This document shows positions 43,413-52,730 of a stretch of DNA of 64,000 nucleotides, piece after piece; the first letter of the stretch is position 1; the number at the start of each line of letters is the position of its first letter. A model generated the notes under the pieces. That model had not been told where the DNA came from. It did no database searches and worked only from the letters and a program-made list of their open reading frames with translations. The stretch covers positions 124,001-188,000 of the forward strand of contig NZ_PCPT01000005.1 of assembly GCF_002975435.1 (NCBI RefSeq). Reading direction: 5' to 3'. The position numbers and the translations under genes were made by a program. The stretch comes from Arthrobacter sp. MYb227 (GTDB lineage: Bacteria > Actinomycetota > Actinomycetes > Actinomycetales > Micrococcaceae).

Positions 43413-45618
43413 TATTGAGGCATACTCACAGGCGCAGCTTTCGAGTGTTTTAGGAAGTGCTTCGGCCCGCAAGCTCGAACAGGCTTTTGGCTATCTCACA
43501 GTTGGTGAGCTCTTGTCTCATTTTCCAAGGCGTTACATGGAAATTGGTGAGCTCACCAATATTTCTGAGCTTCCACTGGGCGAAGAAGTAACAATTGTTG
43601 CTGAGGTTGAATCAGTGACTCAGCGGCGCATGCAAACCCGTTCGGGGTTTCTGCTTCAAGCCGTGGTCCGTGATGCGATGGGCCCCGCCCAAGCGACATT
43701 GCGGATGAGCTTTTTCAACGGTTTTGAAGCTAAACGGGATTTACAAGTTGGCGTAACCGCTATGTTTAGCGGCAAGGTGAGTCAGTATCAAAACCGACTT
43801 GAACTGACTCATCCCGCATATTCATTACTTGAGTCTGCTGAAGATGCAGACCCCCGCCCGATCCCCATCTATCCGGCAACCGCTAAATTTCCTAATAAGA
43901 AGATTAGAGAAGCAATCTCGTTGCTCTTGCCACGGGTAACGGATCAAGAATTTCCCGAGTTTCTTCCGCCCCAGGTCTTGAAGAAGATGAAGCTATCCTC
44001 ACAGGCCATGGCATTTCATGAAATTCACGAACCAGACACCGCGGGGCGCGGGTATGCGGCAAGAAAACGATTTGCCTTTGAAGAAGCTTTCTTACTTCAG
44101 GCGGCTTTGCTTCAGCGTCGTGCACACCGCAGGTTGCAACCAGCAATCGCGCGCGGGGGGCGCACCGATGGATTGCTAGCAGAATTTGAGAGGACACTTC
44201 CCTTCACACTGACCGAAGGCCAGCAGCGTTCAGGGATAGAAATATCAAACGATCTCGTTCGGGCGCATCCGATGAATAGACTTTTACAGGGTGAAGTTGG
44301 ATCCGGTAAAACGTTAGTAGCCTTACGAGCCATGCTTCAGGTTATTGATTCCGGAGGGCAATGTGCACTACTTGCACCCACCGAAGTCTTAGCTCAGCAA
44401 CACTACCAATCAATTAGAAAGCTCCTCGGCGAATGGGGAAATCTTGGAGAATTAGGTTCAGATCCAAGAGCTACTCGAGTCGATATTCTCACGGGCTCAA
44501 TGGCCACCAACGACAAACGACGTGTGCTGTTGGGGGCAGCGTCTGGGGAAACCGGAATTTTGGTTGGTACTCATGCTTTGTTATCGGATGTTGTAGGTTT
44601 CGCGGATCTAGGGCTTGTAGTCGTTGACGAGCAGCACAGATTTGGTGTTGAGCAAAGAGACCTTTTACGTTCCAAGGCGATAAGTCCTCCGCATATGCTC
44701 GTGATGACTGCTACTCCAATTCCACGTACCGTGGCTATGACCGTCTTCGGTGATCTCGAGGTTAGCCTCATGAAATCATTGCCGCCGGGACGTGCTCCTA
44801 TTTCGACTCACTTAGTGCCGCTACAAATTCCACAAATGCAAGAACGGCTTTTTGCTCGCATTGCCGAAGAAGTCACCAAGGGCCATCAAGTGTATGTCGT
44901 GTGTCCACGCATCAGCGAGAAAGCACTGGAAGATGATGCTGCACCACAATTGGTCGACCCCGAAGAAGAACCAGGCGAGAAGGGCTCAATAGCCCCAAAG
45001 CCACCGTCGATGACTGTTGAGAAAATGATGGAACTTTTCTCGGGTTTGCCCGAATTTGCGCATACAAATATCGGCGAGCTTCATGGGCGGATGCCGAGCG
45101 AAGAAAAATCCGCAACGATGGCTGATTTTGACCATGGCAGGCTTTCCATCCTGGTTTCTACAACCGTGATCGAGGTTGGCGTGGACGTCCATAACGCGAC
45201 ACTCATGGTGATCATTGATGCCGAAAACTTTGGCATCTCGCAACTTCACCAGTTACGAGGACGAATTGGTCGTGGTGGACATCCTGGTACGTGTTTAATG
45301 ACTACTTGGTTGGATGCGGAGCACCCATCAATAGCTAGACTCCGGGCGGTTGAATCAACAACAGATGGGTTCTTGTTGGCGGAGTCGGATCTTCAAGAGC
45401 GTCGCGAGGGAGATATTCTGGGAGCCAGTCAATCTGGATCTCGTTCAACGTTGCGAGTACTGCGCGTGATCAAGGATTCAAAGCTCATTGAGCGTGCACG
45501 CACAGAAGCGGAAGAAGTCGTTGAATCTGCCGGGGGATTAGATAACTACCCGCTGCTGCGGACGGCAGTTGAAAACTGGGTTGATGAAGACATGCAAGCA
45601 TTTTTGGAAAGAGGATAA
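43402..45618 (+). CDS. recG: ATP-dependent DNA helicase RecG
   Basis: This 738-residue SF2 helicase regresses stalled replication forks and processes Holliday junctions. It has the N-terminal wedge/OB domain, then Walker A GEVGSGKTLVAL, the DEQH box VVVDEQHRFGV, TATPIPRT, and the C-terminal RecG part with QLRGRIGRGG and the LLAESDLQERREGDILG wedge contact. Two ATG codons in tandem serve as start, inside the end of the DAK2 gene. Confidence 0.97.
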   Translation: MMADIEAYSQAQLSSVLGSASARKLEQAFGYLTVGELLSHFPRRYMEIGELTNISELPLGEEVTIVAEVESVTQRRMQTRSGFLLQAVVRDAMGPAQATLRMSFFNGFEAKRDLQVGVTAMFSGKVSQYQNRLELTHPAYSLLESAEDADPRPIPIYPATAKFPNKKIREAISLLLPRVTDQEFPEFLPPQVLKKMKLSSQAMAFHEIHEPDTAGRGYAARKRFAFEEAFLLQAALLQRRAHRRLQPAIARGGRTDGLLAEFERTLPFTLTEGQQRSGIEISNDLVRAHPMNRLLQGEVGSGKTLVALRAMLQVIDSGGQCALLAPTEVLAQQHYQSIRKLLGEWGNLGELGSDPRATRVDILTGSMATNDKRRVLLGAASGETGILVGTHALLSDVVGFADLGLVVVDEQHRFGVEQRDLLRSKAISPPHMLVMTATPIPRTVAMTVFGDLEVSLMKSLPPGRAPISTHLVPLQIPQMQERLFARIAEEVTKGHQVYVVCPRISEKALEDDAAPQLVDPEEEPGEKGSIAPKPPSMTVEKMMELFSGLPEFAHTNIGELHGRMPSEEKSATMADFDHGRLSILVSTTVIEVGVDVHNATLMVIIDAENFGISQLHQLRGRIGRGGHPGTCLMTTWLDAEHPSIARLRAVESTTDGFLLAESDLQERREGDILGASQSGSRSTLRVLRVIKDSKLIERARTEAEEVVESAGGLDNYPLLRTAVENWVDEDMQAFLERG

Positions 45619-45623
45619 CCACT

Positions 45624-46223
45624 ATGAGCCGAATAGTTGCCGGGGCCGCAGGTGGACTGCCTCTGAAGAGCGTCCCCGGAGACGCGACACGACCAACAAC
45701 GGACCGCGTTAAAGAAGCCCTATTTTCTCGTCTGGAAAGCTATGACGTGCTATCCGGCGCTAGGGTTCTTGATCTATATGCTGGTGCGGGGACCTTAGGC
45801 ATTGAGGCGGCAAGCCGAGGCGCCAGATCGGTACTCTTAGTTGAGCTTGCACCGAAGGCAGCCTCTGTGTGCCAAACAAATGCAGGGCTGATCAATAAGG
45901 CCCTACGAACTGAGATAGTTTCGGTTCGCAAAGGTTCAGTAGATTCGGTGCTTGATTCATTCGCGCCTGTTAGTGGTATTTCGGCCGGAAAGAGCTGGGA
46001 TCTAGTCTTCATGGATCCCCCATACCCCCTTACCGATGCTGAGCTTGCTAAGACATTGAGCAAGGTCTCTTTGATTCTTGAGGAGAACGCAACATTGGTA
46101 GTCGAACGCTCCTCCCGCTCGGCGGAACCATCCTGGCCCGAAGGGATCAGATTGATCGCCGAGAAGAAATACGGGGAAACCCGGTTATGGTTTGCCGAAC
46201 CCGTCGAGATCACTGCCGGCTAG
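45624..46223 (+). CDS. rsmD: 16S rRNA (guanine(966)-N(2))-methyltransferase
   Basis: The protein begins with the RsmD signature RIVAGAAGGLPLKSVPG, then RPTTDRVKEALFS. The SAM-binding loop is VLDLYAGAGTLGIEAASRGA, and the catalytic motif IV is FMDPPYPL. It methylates G966 of 16S rRNA during ribosome assembly. It follows recG after five bases. Its last 39 bases overlap the end of the convergent spermidine-synthase-like gene. Confidence 0.95.
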   Translation: MSRIVAGAAGGLPLKSVPGDATRPTTDRVKEALFSRLESYDVLSGARVLDLYAGAGTLGIEAASRGARSVLLVELAPKAASVCQTNAGLINKALRTEIVSVRKGSVDSVLDSFAPVSGISAGKSWDLVFMDPPYPLTDAELAKTLSKVSLILEENATLVVERSSRSAEPSWPEGIRLIAEKKYGETRLWFAEPVEITAG

Positions 46224-46964
46224 TACTGTCCCCGGATGTGCCCCTGCAGCTCGAAGCCTTTCGATGAGATGTGAATCAATTTTTGCATGGCTTCCGGCAA
46301 GGATCATGTTCCCCGGATATTTTCGGCTGAATATTTCTGTTGGGGCACTTGCCATGACAGTTGGGAATACCTCGGACATGGCCTGGATCTGTGTGTCGGC
46401 GAATGCAAACGGTGGATCATCTCCAACGTTGACCAAAACCATGCCTTGCGGTGCCAAAAGCGCATCCATCTCGGCATAGAACCCCGGTACCGTCAGATGT
46501 TCGGGTGCGCCAAAGCCGCTAAAAATATCCAAGACAATGACATCAAATTCTTGGGACGCCAGCTCGCGAGTCAGTACTTCCCGTGCATCACCGATCAGTG
46601 TTGTCAGCTGATCAGGGGTCTTTAGTGGTAGCGCATCAAGAACGAAATCTAATAGTTCCCGTTCAAGATCGACCGCAACCTGAGTGCTCTTAGGTCTAAC
46701 TGCTTCCACATATCGGGCCAACGTCAGTGCTCCGGCTCCTAGGTGTAATATGCGCAAAGGCTGTTTCGGTACGTCGATTTCATCAATAAAGTTGGCGAGA
46801 CGACGGAGATATTCATAGAATATTTCTTCTGGCTGCCCAATATTTACATGTGATTGCTCCGCCCCGCCAAGAGAAAGCACCCATGCCCCGGGGACAAAGA
46901 TATCTTCCTCGAGCGTTGCATGAGCACCAAGATTACTCATCCAACGAGATGCCTTGCTGACCAT
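46185..46964 (-). CDS. Spermidine-synthase-like (polyamine aminopropyltransferase family) protein
   Basis: The Rossmann methyltransferase-like fold has ILHLGAGALTLARYV, VAVDLERELLDFV, LTTLIGDAREVL and DVIVLDIFSGFGAPEHL, the layout of spermidine synthases. The gatekeeper and diamine-binding residues are not clearly kept, so aminopropyl transfer is doubtful; many actinobacterial homologues are only distantly related. It begins two bases after the aminotransferase stop codon, forming a two-gene operon, and its 3' end overlaps rsmD by 39 bases. Confidence 0.8.
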   Translation of the reverse strand: MVSKASRWMSNLGAHATLEEDIFVPGAWVLSLGGAEQSHVNIGQPEEIFYEYLRRLANFIDEIDVPKQPLRILHLGAGALTLARYVEAVRPKSTQVAVDLERELLDFVLDALPLKTPDQLTTLIGDAREVLTRELASQEFDVIVLDIFSGFGAPEHLTVPGFYAEMDALLAPQGMVLVNVGDDPPFAFADTQIQAMSEVFPTVMASAPTEIFSRKYPGNMILAGSHAKIDSHLIERLRAAGAHPGTVLAGSDLDGFGKP

Positions 46965-46966
46965 GA

Positions 46967-48178
46967 TTAGTTTCCGATCTTGGACGAGAGAAGTGCGAGC
47001 CGTTCGGCCGCCTGAGTTAGAAGATCAAGTTTCTTACAAAAAGCAAAACGCAATAGTGTCTTGGTTTGTTTGGCCCCCTCTTCATGGCAAAAGACGGAGA
47101 GTGGAATGCCTGCAACACCGATTGCCTCTGGCATTTTCCTTGCCAGGTCCACAGCATCGGTGAATCCAAGAGGTGCAACATCGGCAACAATGAAATAGGT
47201 ACCCTGTGGCCTATAGACGGTCATGCCCGCGGCCTCCAACCCTGAAGCCAATACTTCGCTTCGTTTGGCTAAATCTTGGGCAAAATTGTTAAAGAATTCT
47301 GTAGGGGAGTCCAACGCCTCCGCTATAGCGGGCTGGAAGGCCGTACCCGATGAATAGCTGAGGAACTGCTTTACCGTTCGTACCGCGGCAACTAAATGTG
47401 CAGGTCCGGTGGCCCACCCAACCTTCCATCCAGTGAAGGAAAAAGTCTTGCCCACCGAAGACAAGGTCAGTGTCCGTTCCCATGCACCTGGCAACGTTGC
47501 GATAGGGATATGAGTCACACCAAACGTCAAATGCTCATAGACTTCATCCGAAAGAATCAAGCAATTAAATTTTCTGGCCAGAGATACGATCTCCGCTAGC
47601 ACATCCTTATCGAACGTAGCTCCCGTCGGATTATGCGGATTATTGAGCACAATCATTTTGGTACGGGCGGTAAATGCTTTTCGAAGTTCATTCAAGTTTG
47701 GTTGGAAGTCTGGAGCATTGAGCATGACTGTCTTATGAATCCCGCCGGCCAAACCAATAGTTGCACCGTAGGAGTCATAGAACGGTTCGAAGGTGATCAC
47801 TTCGTCACCGGGTTTGATGAAGGCAAGGATGGAAGCCGCGATAGCTTCAGTTGCACCAGTTGTAACTACAATCTCGTGGACCGGATCGACAGTCAGGCCG
47901 TAAAAGCGTGCTTGGTGGCGTGCAATTGATTCGCGCAGAGCAAAGATTCCACTTCCGGGTGCGTACTGGTTCTTGTCACCTAGGACGCCTTGAGCCGCCT
48001 GTTGTTTGAAATGCTCGGGACCGTCGGTGTCTGGGAACCCTTGCCCGAGATTGATCGCATTGTGTTTGGCGGCGAGCGTGGTAATTTCTTCGAAAATGGT
48101 GACACTTAGGTCTCCATTTGAAGCGAGTAGATTGGCACCGGCAGCGGTACGCTGCCACGGAAGAGCAGAAGAAGGCAT
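46967..48178 (-). CDS. PLP-dependent aminotransferase, class I/II
   Basis: This 403-residue fold-type I enzyme contains INLGQGFPDTDGPE, TTGATEAIAASILAF, LNNPHNPTGATFDK, LSDEVYEHLTF and the PLP lysine in SSVGKTFSFTGWKVGW. It resembles the YbdL/kynurenine-aminotransferase/DapC-like group that uses methionine, aromatic or N-succinyl-diaminopimelate substrates. Which applies cannot be told here. ATG 48178 is chosen because the family starts near SALPW; an open extension upstream adds 29 unlikely residues. Confidence 0.9.
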   Translation of the reverse strand: MPSSALPWQRTAAGANLLASNGDLSVTIFEEITTLAAKHNAINLGQGFPDTDGPEHFKQQAAQGVLGDKNQYAPGSGIFALRESIARHQARFYGLTVDPVHEIVVTTGATEAIAASILAFIKPGDEVITFEPFYDSYGATIGLAGGIHKTVMLNAPDFQPNLNELRKAFTARTKMIVLNNPHNPTGATFDKDVLAEIVSLARKFNCLILSDEVYEHLTFGVTHIPIATLPGAWERTLTLSSVGKTFSFTGWKVGWATGPAHLVAAVRTVKQFLSYSSGTAFQPAIAEALDSPTEFFNNFAQDLAKRSEVLASGLEAAGMTVYRPQGTYFIVADVAPLGFTDAVDLARKMPEAIGVAGIPLSVFCHEEGAKQTKTLLRFAFCKKLDLLTQAAERLALLSSKIGN

Positions 48179-48292
48179 GAGTTCATTATCGCCGGTATCT
48201 CTCAAAGTATGGGCACCAGCGGTATACGACACGAAGAGACAGTAGAACTCCGGAGCATTCAGCATTCACCGCACTTTGGTAGATTGCTCAGT

Positions 48293-48766
48293 ATGCGTCG
48301 CGCCGTCTGCCCAGGATCCTTTGACCCCATTCACAATGGCCATGTTGAAATCATCGCCCGTGCTAGTAGCCTCTTTGATGAGGTGATCGTGGCTGTCTCT
48401 ACTAATTATTCCAAGAAGTATCGTTTTAGTTCCGAAGAACGTCTTGAAATGATTCAAGAAACACTTGGTGGGTTACGTGGCGTAACTGTTGTGCCCATGG
48501 GGGAAGGACTGCTTGCGGATTTCTGCAAGCAGCATGGGGCTGACGCGATAGTTAAAGGGCTCCGTTCAACTGTTGACTATCAGTACGAGACCCCAATGGC
48601 GGTGATGAATCGTCATCTTACCGGCGTGGAGACGGTATTTTTGGCCGCAGATAATAGATACACCCATTTGTCTTCCTCCTTGCTGAAGGAAGTGAACGCT
48701 CTGGGTGGTGATGTTTCTGACTATTTGCCACGAACTGTACTTAAACGACTCAATTCGTCGAGTTAG
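48293..48766 (+). CDS. coaD: Phosphopantetheine adenylyltransferase
   Basis: CoaD adenylates 4'-phosphopantetheine in coenzyme A synthesis. The 157-residue protein starts MRRAVCPGSFDPIHNGHVEI with the nucleotidyltransferase HxGH motif. KGLRSTVDYQYETPMAVMNR and the C-terminal HLSSSLLKEVNALGG block follow. An upstream in-frame extension from 48209 would lie in the divergent promoter region and is rejected. Confidence 0.97.
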   Translation: MRRAVCPGSFDPIHNGHVEIIARASSLFDEVIVAVSTNYSKKYRFSSEERLEMIQETLGGLRGVTVVPMGEGLLADFCKQHGADAIVKGLRSTVDYQYETPMAVMNRHLTGVETVFLAADNRYTHLSSSLLKEVNALGGDVSDYLPRTVLKRLNSSS

Positions 48767-48816
48767 CTATCTCGCAAGTTGGGTGTCTCCACCCGAGATG
48801 AAGTAACCTCATATTC

Positions 48817-49713
48817 ATGAATATGAATCACAGAGTTACAAAAGCAGTAATTCCCGCAGCTGGTCTTGGAACGCGTTTCTTGCCCGCGACTAAAGCCATG
48901 CCCAAGGAAATGCTTCCTGTGGTGGATGAACCAGCAATTCAATACGTTGTAGCAGAAGCTTCTAAAGCGGGCCTGTCCGATGTCCTGATGATCACTGGTC
49001 GTAATAAGCGCGCTCTTGAAGATCACTTTGACCGTGTTCCTTCAATTGAAGCAGCACTTGAAGCAAAGGGTGATCATGAGCGTTTGAAACGCGTTCAAGA
49101 GGCCACCGAACTTGGGGAGATTCACTATATTCGTCAGGGCGATCCTAAGGGACTCGGACATGCAGTGCTTTGCGCCAAACAGCACGTTGGCAACGAACCA
49201 TTTGCAGTACTACTTGGTGATGACCTCATTGACGAACGTGATGAACTGCTCTCCATCATGATTGATGTACAGGAAAAAACTGGTGGCTCCGTCATTGCCT
49301 TGATGGAGGTAGACCCTGCACAGATCAGTGCATACGGTTGTGCTGATGTATCTGCCGTTGAAGGTGAGGGCTTCGTCAAAGTTAACGGCCTTGTTGAGAA
49401 ACCAGCAGTCGAGGATGCACCTTCCAATCTGGCCGTCATTGGTCGCTACGTACTTCACCCGCGTGTGTTCTCGGTTCTTGAAGAGACAGCCCCGGGTCGC
49501 GGGAACGAAATCCAGCTCACCGATGCGCTTGAAACCTTGGCCCGTGCAGAAGGCGATGGTGCTGGAGTCCACGCAGTAGTGTTCCGTGGGCGCCGCTACG
49601 ATACTGGCGATAAAGTCAGCTATCTACAAGCAGTTATTTCGCTCGCTTCCGAGCGCGATGACATTGCACCGGCCTTGGTGCCTTGGCTCAAGGACTTTGT
49701 AGCAGGTCTTTAA
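48817..49713 (+). CDS. galU: UTP--glucose-1-phosphate uridylyltransferase
   Basis: The nucleotide-binding start is VIPAAGLGTRFLPATKAMPKEMLP. YVVAEASKAGLSDVLMITGR, LGDDLIDE and VEKPA follow, all typical of bacterial GalU. It makes UDP-glucose, the donor for glucose or, through GalE, galactose substituents on wall polymers. The 298-residue length is normal. A terminator follows within 20 bases. Confidence 0.96.
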   Translation: MNMNHRVTKAVIPAAGLGTRFLPATKAMPKEMLPVVDEPAIQYVVAEASKAGLSDVLMITGRNKRALEDHFDRVPSIEAALEAKGDHERLKRVQEATELGEIHYIRQGDPKGLGHAVLCAKQHVGNEPFAVLLGDDLIDERDELLSIMIDVQEKTGGSVIALMEVDPAQISAYGCADVSAVEGEGFVKVNGLVEKPAVEDAPSNLAVIGRYVLHPRVFSVLEETAPGRGNEIQLTDALETLARAEGDGAGVHAVVFRGRRYDTGDKVSYLQAVISLASERDDIAPALVPWLKDFVAGL

Positions 49714-49730
49714 TAGTGATTTACTAACAG

Positions 49731-49779
49731 GGCTAATCCAGCTTTCTCACAGGAGAGCTGGTTAGCCTTGTTTTGTTTG
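49731..49779 (+). terminator. Terminator after galU
   Basis: GGCTAATCCAGCTTTCTC pairs with GAGAGCTGGTTAGCC (bulges on the 5' side), and TTGTTTTGTTT follows. Confidence 0.82.
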
Positions 49780-49850
49780 TGCGAATATTGCCGATCGGAC
49801 GTAGTCTCACGTCGACTTGGGCTTTTCGTTTTGCCTAATGGAGATGTTGA

Positions 49851-50906
49851 TTGACACGTAAGAAGAAGTTTCACGGCGGCTATACGCCCAGACGCTTGCA
49901 GCCGCCCAAAAAGAGCACGGGAATGATCGTGCTCTTCAGTGCCGTTGCAGTGGTGCTCATTGCCGTTCTGAGTGCTGGCGGTTACCTCATGAGTTTGGCA
50001 AATACTTTTGACAAGAAAACTCAAACCATTGAGTCCGCATTTCCTGACGAGAATCTTCGCCCGGTAAAGAATCCCGAAGACGGATCACTTAATTTTCTGC
50101 TTCTCGGTGTAGACAGCGGTGCCGATGGTACTCAAGCCTCTGACATGCTCAGCGGCGGTGGCACAGATCAACGCTCAGACTCCATGATGCTGATGCATAT
50201 CCCGGCCAATCGTCAAGGTGTTTATGTCATGTCCATCATGAGGGACCTCTGGACGGAGATTCCTGGATATGGAAAGCACAAGATTAACGCGTCGATGGCC
50301 TTTGGCGGTGTTCCGCTTGCCGTACAAACGATCGAGGGAATGTTTGACACCAAGATCGATCACGTGGCAATGATTGATTTTGATGGCTTCAAGGAGCTCT
50401 CAACGGCCCTTGGTGGAGTCACCGTACAAAACGACATCGAATTCTGGTCAACGGATAAGAAGAAATATCATTACCCCGTTGGCGAACTGAATCTCCAAGG
50501 AAACAAGGCACTTAGATTCGTTAGAGAACGCAAACCCTTCATCGATGGCGATTACCAGCGCGTCAGAAACCAGCAGACATTCGTAAAGGCTGCCATAAGT
50601 GAACTGTTGTCTAAGAACACTTTGACTAATCCGGCTACCGTCTATGAAGTCATAGACAAGGTAGCCCCATACCTGTCCTTCGACAACGGCTTTGATTCAG
50701 CCAGTGCTGCCGGATTGGCTCTTCAAATGAAAAGCTTACGTGCCGGAAACGTAGAGATGTTCACGTTGCCGACAGATGGTACTGGAACATCACCTGATGG
50801 ACAATCGATTATTCTGCGCAATGAGCAAGCGATTCTAGACATAGGCGCCGCGCTCAGATCAGATACTTTTAGTTCTTACGTAGCGAATACTACATTCAGC
50901 CATTAG
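49851..50906 (+). CDS. LytR-CpsA-Psr (LCP) family glycopolymer ligase, second copy
   Basis: This has the same architecture and strong similarity to the LCP protein at 41381: a basic tail, one membrane helix (MIVLFSAVAVVLIAVLSAGGY), then LLGVDSGADG, RSDSMMLMHI, IMRDLWTEIPGYGKHKINASMAFGG split by the lipid pocket, and FVRERKPFIDGDYQRVRNQQ. The start is TTG at 49851, supported by GGAG eight bases upstream; no in-frame ATG is near. It heads the wall-polymer cluster, so it probably attaches the polymer made by the genes that follow. Confidence 0.94.
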   Translation: MTRKKKFHGGYTPRRLQPPKKSTGMIVLFSAVAVVLIAVLSAGGYLMSLANTFDKKTQTIESAFPDENLRPVKNPEDGSLNFLLLGVDSGADGTQASDMLSGGGTDQRSDSMMLMHIPANRQGVYVMSIMRDLWTEIPGYGKHKINASMAFGGVPLAVQTIEGMFDTKIDHVAMIDFDGFKELSTALGGVTVQNDIEFWSTDKKKYHYPVGELNLQGNKALRFVRERKPFIDGDYQRVRNQQTFVKAAISELLSKNTLTNPATVYEVIDKVAPYLSFDNGFDSASAAGLALQMKSLRAGNVEMFTLPTDGTGTSPDGQSIILRNEQAILDIGAALRSDTFSSYVANTTFSH

Positions 50907-51037
50907 CGGTGATGCATAGCTCACATTTGAACAGTACTGCTGAGAAGATCCGGTGGTCTGCGCGCAAATCTATTAGACTTCAATAGGTCCGTCGGCAAAC
51001 GCAGACGCAAACCGTAATTTACGAGGTATTGAACATT

Positions 51038-51883
51038 ATGACAGCTGCCGAATATGCGGCGCAGCATAACCTGCCTAGGGTAGGTGCGCGACCGGCCTTA
51101 GGGAGCTATCTCAAGCAAGCTTGGGAACGACGCGACTTTGCACTTGAGCTCGCGCGAGCACGCCTCAAATCAGGCAATGAGCGAAACCGTCTTGGTATGT
51201 TGTGGGTGGTTATTCAACCAACAATGAACGCGGTCATGTATGGCTTCATTTTTGGCATACTACAGACTTCCAAGCCAGCGGACTTCCCTGTTTATGTAGT
51301 AATCGGAGTTTTCCTCTTCGAATTCTTCAGCGCTTCAGTCGGCCAAGGTGCTAAAGCAATCACCGGAAATGGATCGCTCGTTCAATCATTAGCGTTCCCT
51401 CGAATTACTCTGCCTTTCGCTGCAGTTTTGCAGCAGTTCCTTGCGCTGATGCCAGTCTTAGGAGTCATGTTTGTTTTCTGCATGCTTCTTGGCACGATGC
51501 CAAAGCTTTCTTGGTTGCTCATCATTCCCTTGCTCGCAATTTATTCAGTTTTCAACTTCGGTATCGCACTTATTTGTGCGCGCCTTACCGTTCATCTTCG
51601 AGATTTCACGCAGATCATCCCAATCATTATCCGCGTTCTATTTTTCACCTCGGGTGTACTTTTTGGCATTGAACGCGTCACGAAAGCCATACCTGCAGCG
51701 GAACCGCTATTCGCTTTCCATCCCATCTATCAAACCTTGCAAATTGCACGCGGTGTGATCATGGATGGGGCCGTCTATTCTTCTTCCGCGTGGATCGTGG
51801 TCTCTGGCTGGGCATTAGTTCTTCTTGTGAGTGGGATCTTCTTCTTCTGGTCGGCTGAGGAGCAATATGGTCGAGTTAACTAG
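51038..51883 (+). CDS. ABC-2 type polysaccharide/teichoic acid export permease (TagG/Wzm-like)
   Basis: The 281-residue protein has a cytoplasmic N-terminus with the amphipathic LARARLKSGNERNRLGMLW stretch typical of TagG/RfbA permeases, and about six membrane helices. It pairs with the ATPase encoded by the next gene, which starts 17 bases before its stop codon. ATG 51038 is preferred over TTG 51029 because the GAGG element would be too close to the latter. Together they should flip a lipid-linked glycopolymer across the membrane. Confidence 0.92.
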   Translation: MTAAEYAAQHNLPRVGARPALGSYLKQAWERRDFALELARARLKSGNERNRLGMLWVVIQPTMNAVMYGFIFGILQTSKPADFPVYVVIGVFLFEFFSASVGQGAKAITGNGSLVQSLAFPRITLPFAAVLQQFLALMPVLGVMFVFCMLLGTMPKLSWLLIIPLLAIYSVFNFGIALICARLTVHLRDFTQIIPIIIRVLFFTSGVLFGIERVTKAIPAAEPLFAFHPIYQTLQIARGVIMDGAVYSSSAWIVVSGWALVLLVSGIFFFWSAEEQYGRVN

Positions 51884-52730
51884 CTTCGACGATCTAATCA
51901 ATCCAAAACTTCACAAAGCATACGAACCGGAGCCTGTTTTTGAACCAACGGCTACTGGTGTAATTCCTGTCGTTGATCTGAAGATCGACCCGAAGCGTAA
52001 ACCTGCGGTGATAGTGGACAATCTCCACGTCAAGTATCAGGTGTATTCAAGCGGCAAATCGATCGGAGCTGCAGGCGCCAAAAGACTTCTCGCAACTTCT
52101 ACACGTGGTATTCGTGAAGTACACGCAGTCAAGGGCGTTTCCTTCGTGGCGTATGAAAATGAGTCAATCGGTATCGTGGGATCTAACGGTTCCGGAAAGT
52201 CGACTCTAATGCGTGCCATCACTGGGCTAACCCCGCCAACGGAGGGTTCGGTGTATGCTTCATCGCGGCCGAACCTCTTGGGTGTTGGCGCTGCGCTCAT
52301 TAACGATCTTTCGGGGGACAAAAACATCACCTTGGGCGGACTCGCATTGGGTTATTCACGTGACGAGGTTGAAAAATTACGTGAAGAAATTATCAAGTTC
52401 GCTGAACTCGAAGAATTTATTGATCTGCCCATGCGTACCTACAGCTCTGGTATGTCGGCTCGACTGAAATTCGCAATTGCGGCGTCCAAGCAACACGATA
52501 TTCTCATCGTTGATGAGGCACTCGCTGTCGGTGACGCTCGATTCCGCAAACGCAGTGAAGCCAAGATCCGTGAAATTCGAGAGAATGCGGGAACGATTTT
52601 CCACGTTTCGCACTCAATGAATTCAATCCTAGATACCTGCAACCGAGTTATCTGGCTCAATAAAGGTGTTCTGGTCATGGACGGCGAAGCCAAAACGGTC
52701 GTCGACGCATACAAGGCTTCAAAACCGTGA
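51867..52730 (+). CDS. ABC transporter ATPase for polysaccharide/teichoic acid export (TagH/Wzt-like)
   Basis: Walker A is GSNGSGKST, the signature is YSSGMSARLKFAIA, and Walker B is ILIVDEALAVGDARF, followed by the H-loop FHVSHSM. The N-terminal 50 residues are an extension before the nucleotide-binding domain. The ARL form of the signature is typical of O-antigen and teichoic-acid exporters. There is no C-terminal carbohydrate-binding domain as in some Wzt proteins. The gene overlaps the permease gene by 17 bases and the next gene by four. Confidence 0.94.
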   Translation: MVELTSFDDLINPKLHKAYEPEPVFEPTATGVIPVVDLKIDPKRKPAVIVDNLHVKYQVYSSGKSIGAAGAKRLLATSTRGIREVHAVKGVSFVAYENESIGIVGSNGSGKSTLMRAITGLTPPTEGSVYASSRPNLLGVGAALINDLSGDKNITLGGLALGYSRDEVEKLREEIIKFAELEEFIDLPMRTYSSGMSARLKFAIAASKQHDILIVDEALAVGDARFRKRSEAKIREIRENAGTIFHVSHSMNSILDTCNRVIWLNKGVLVMDGEAKTVVDAYKASKP

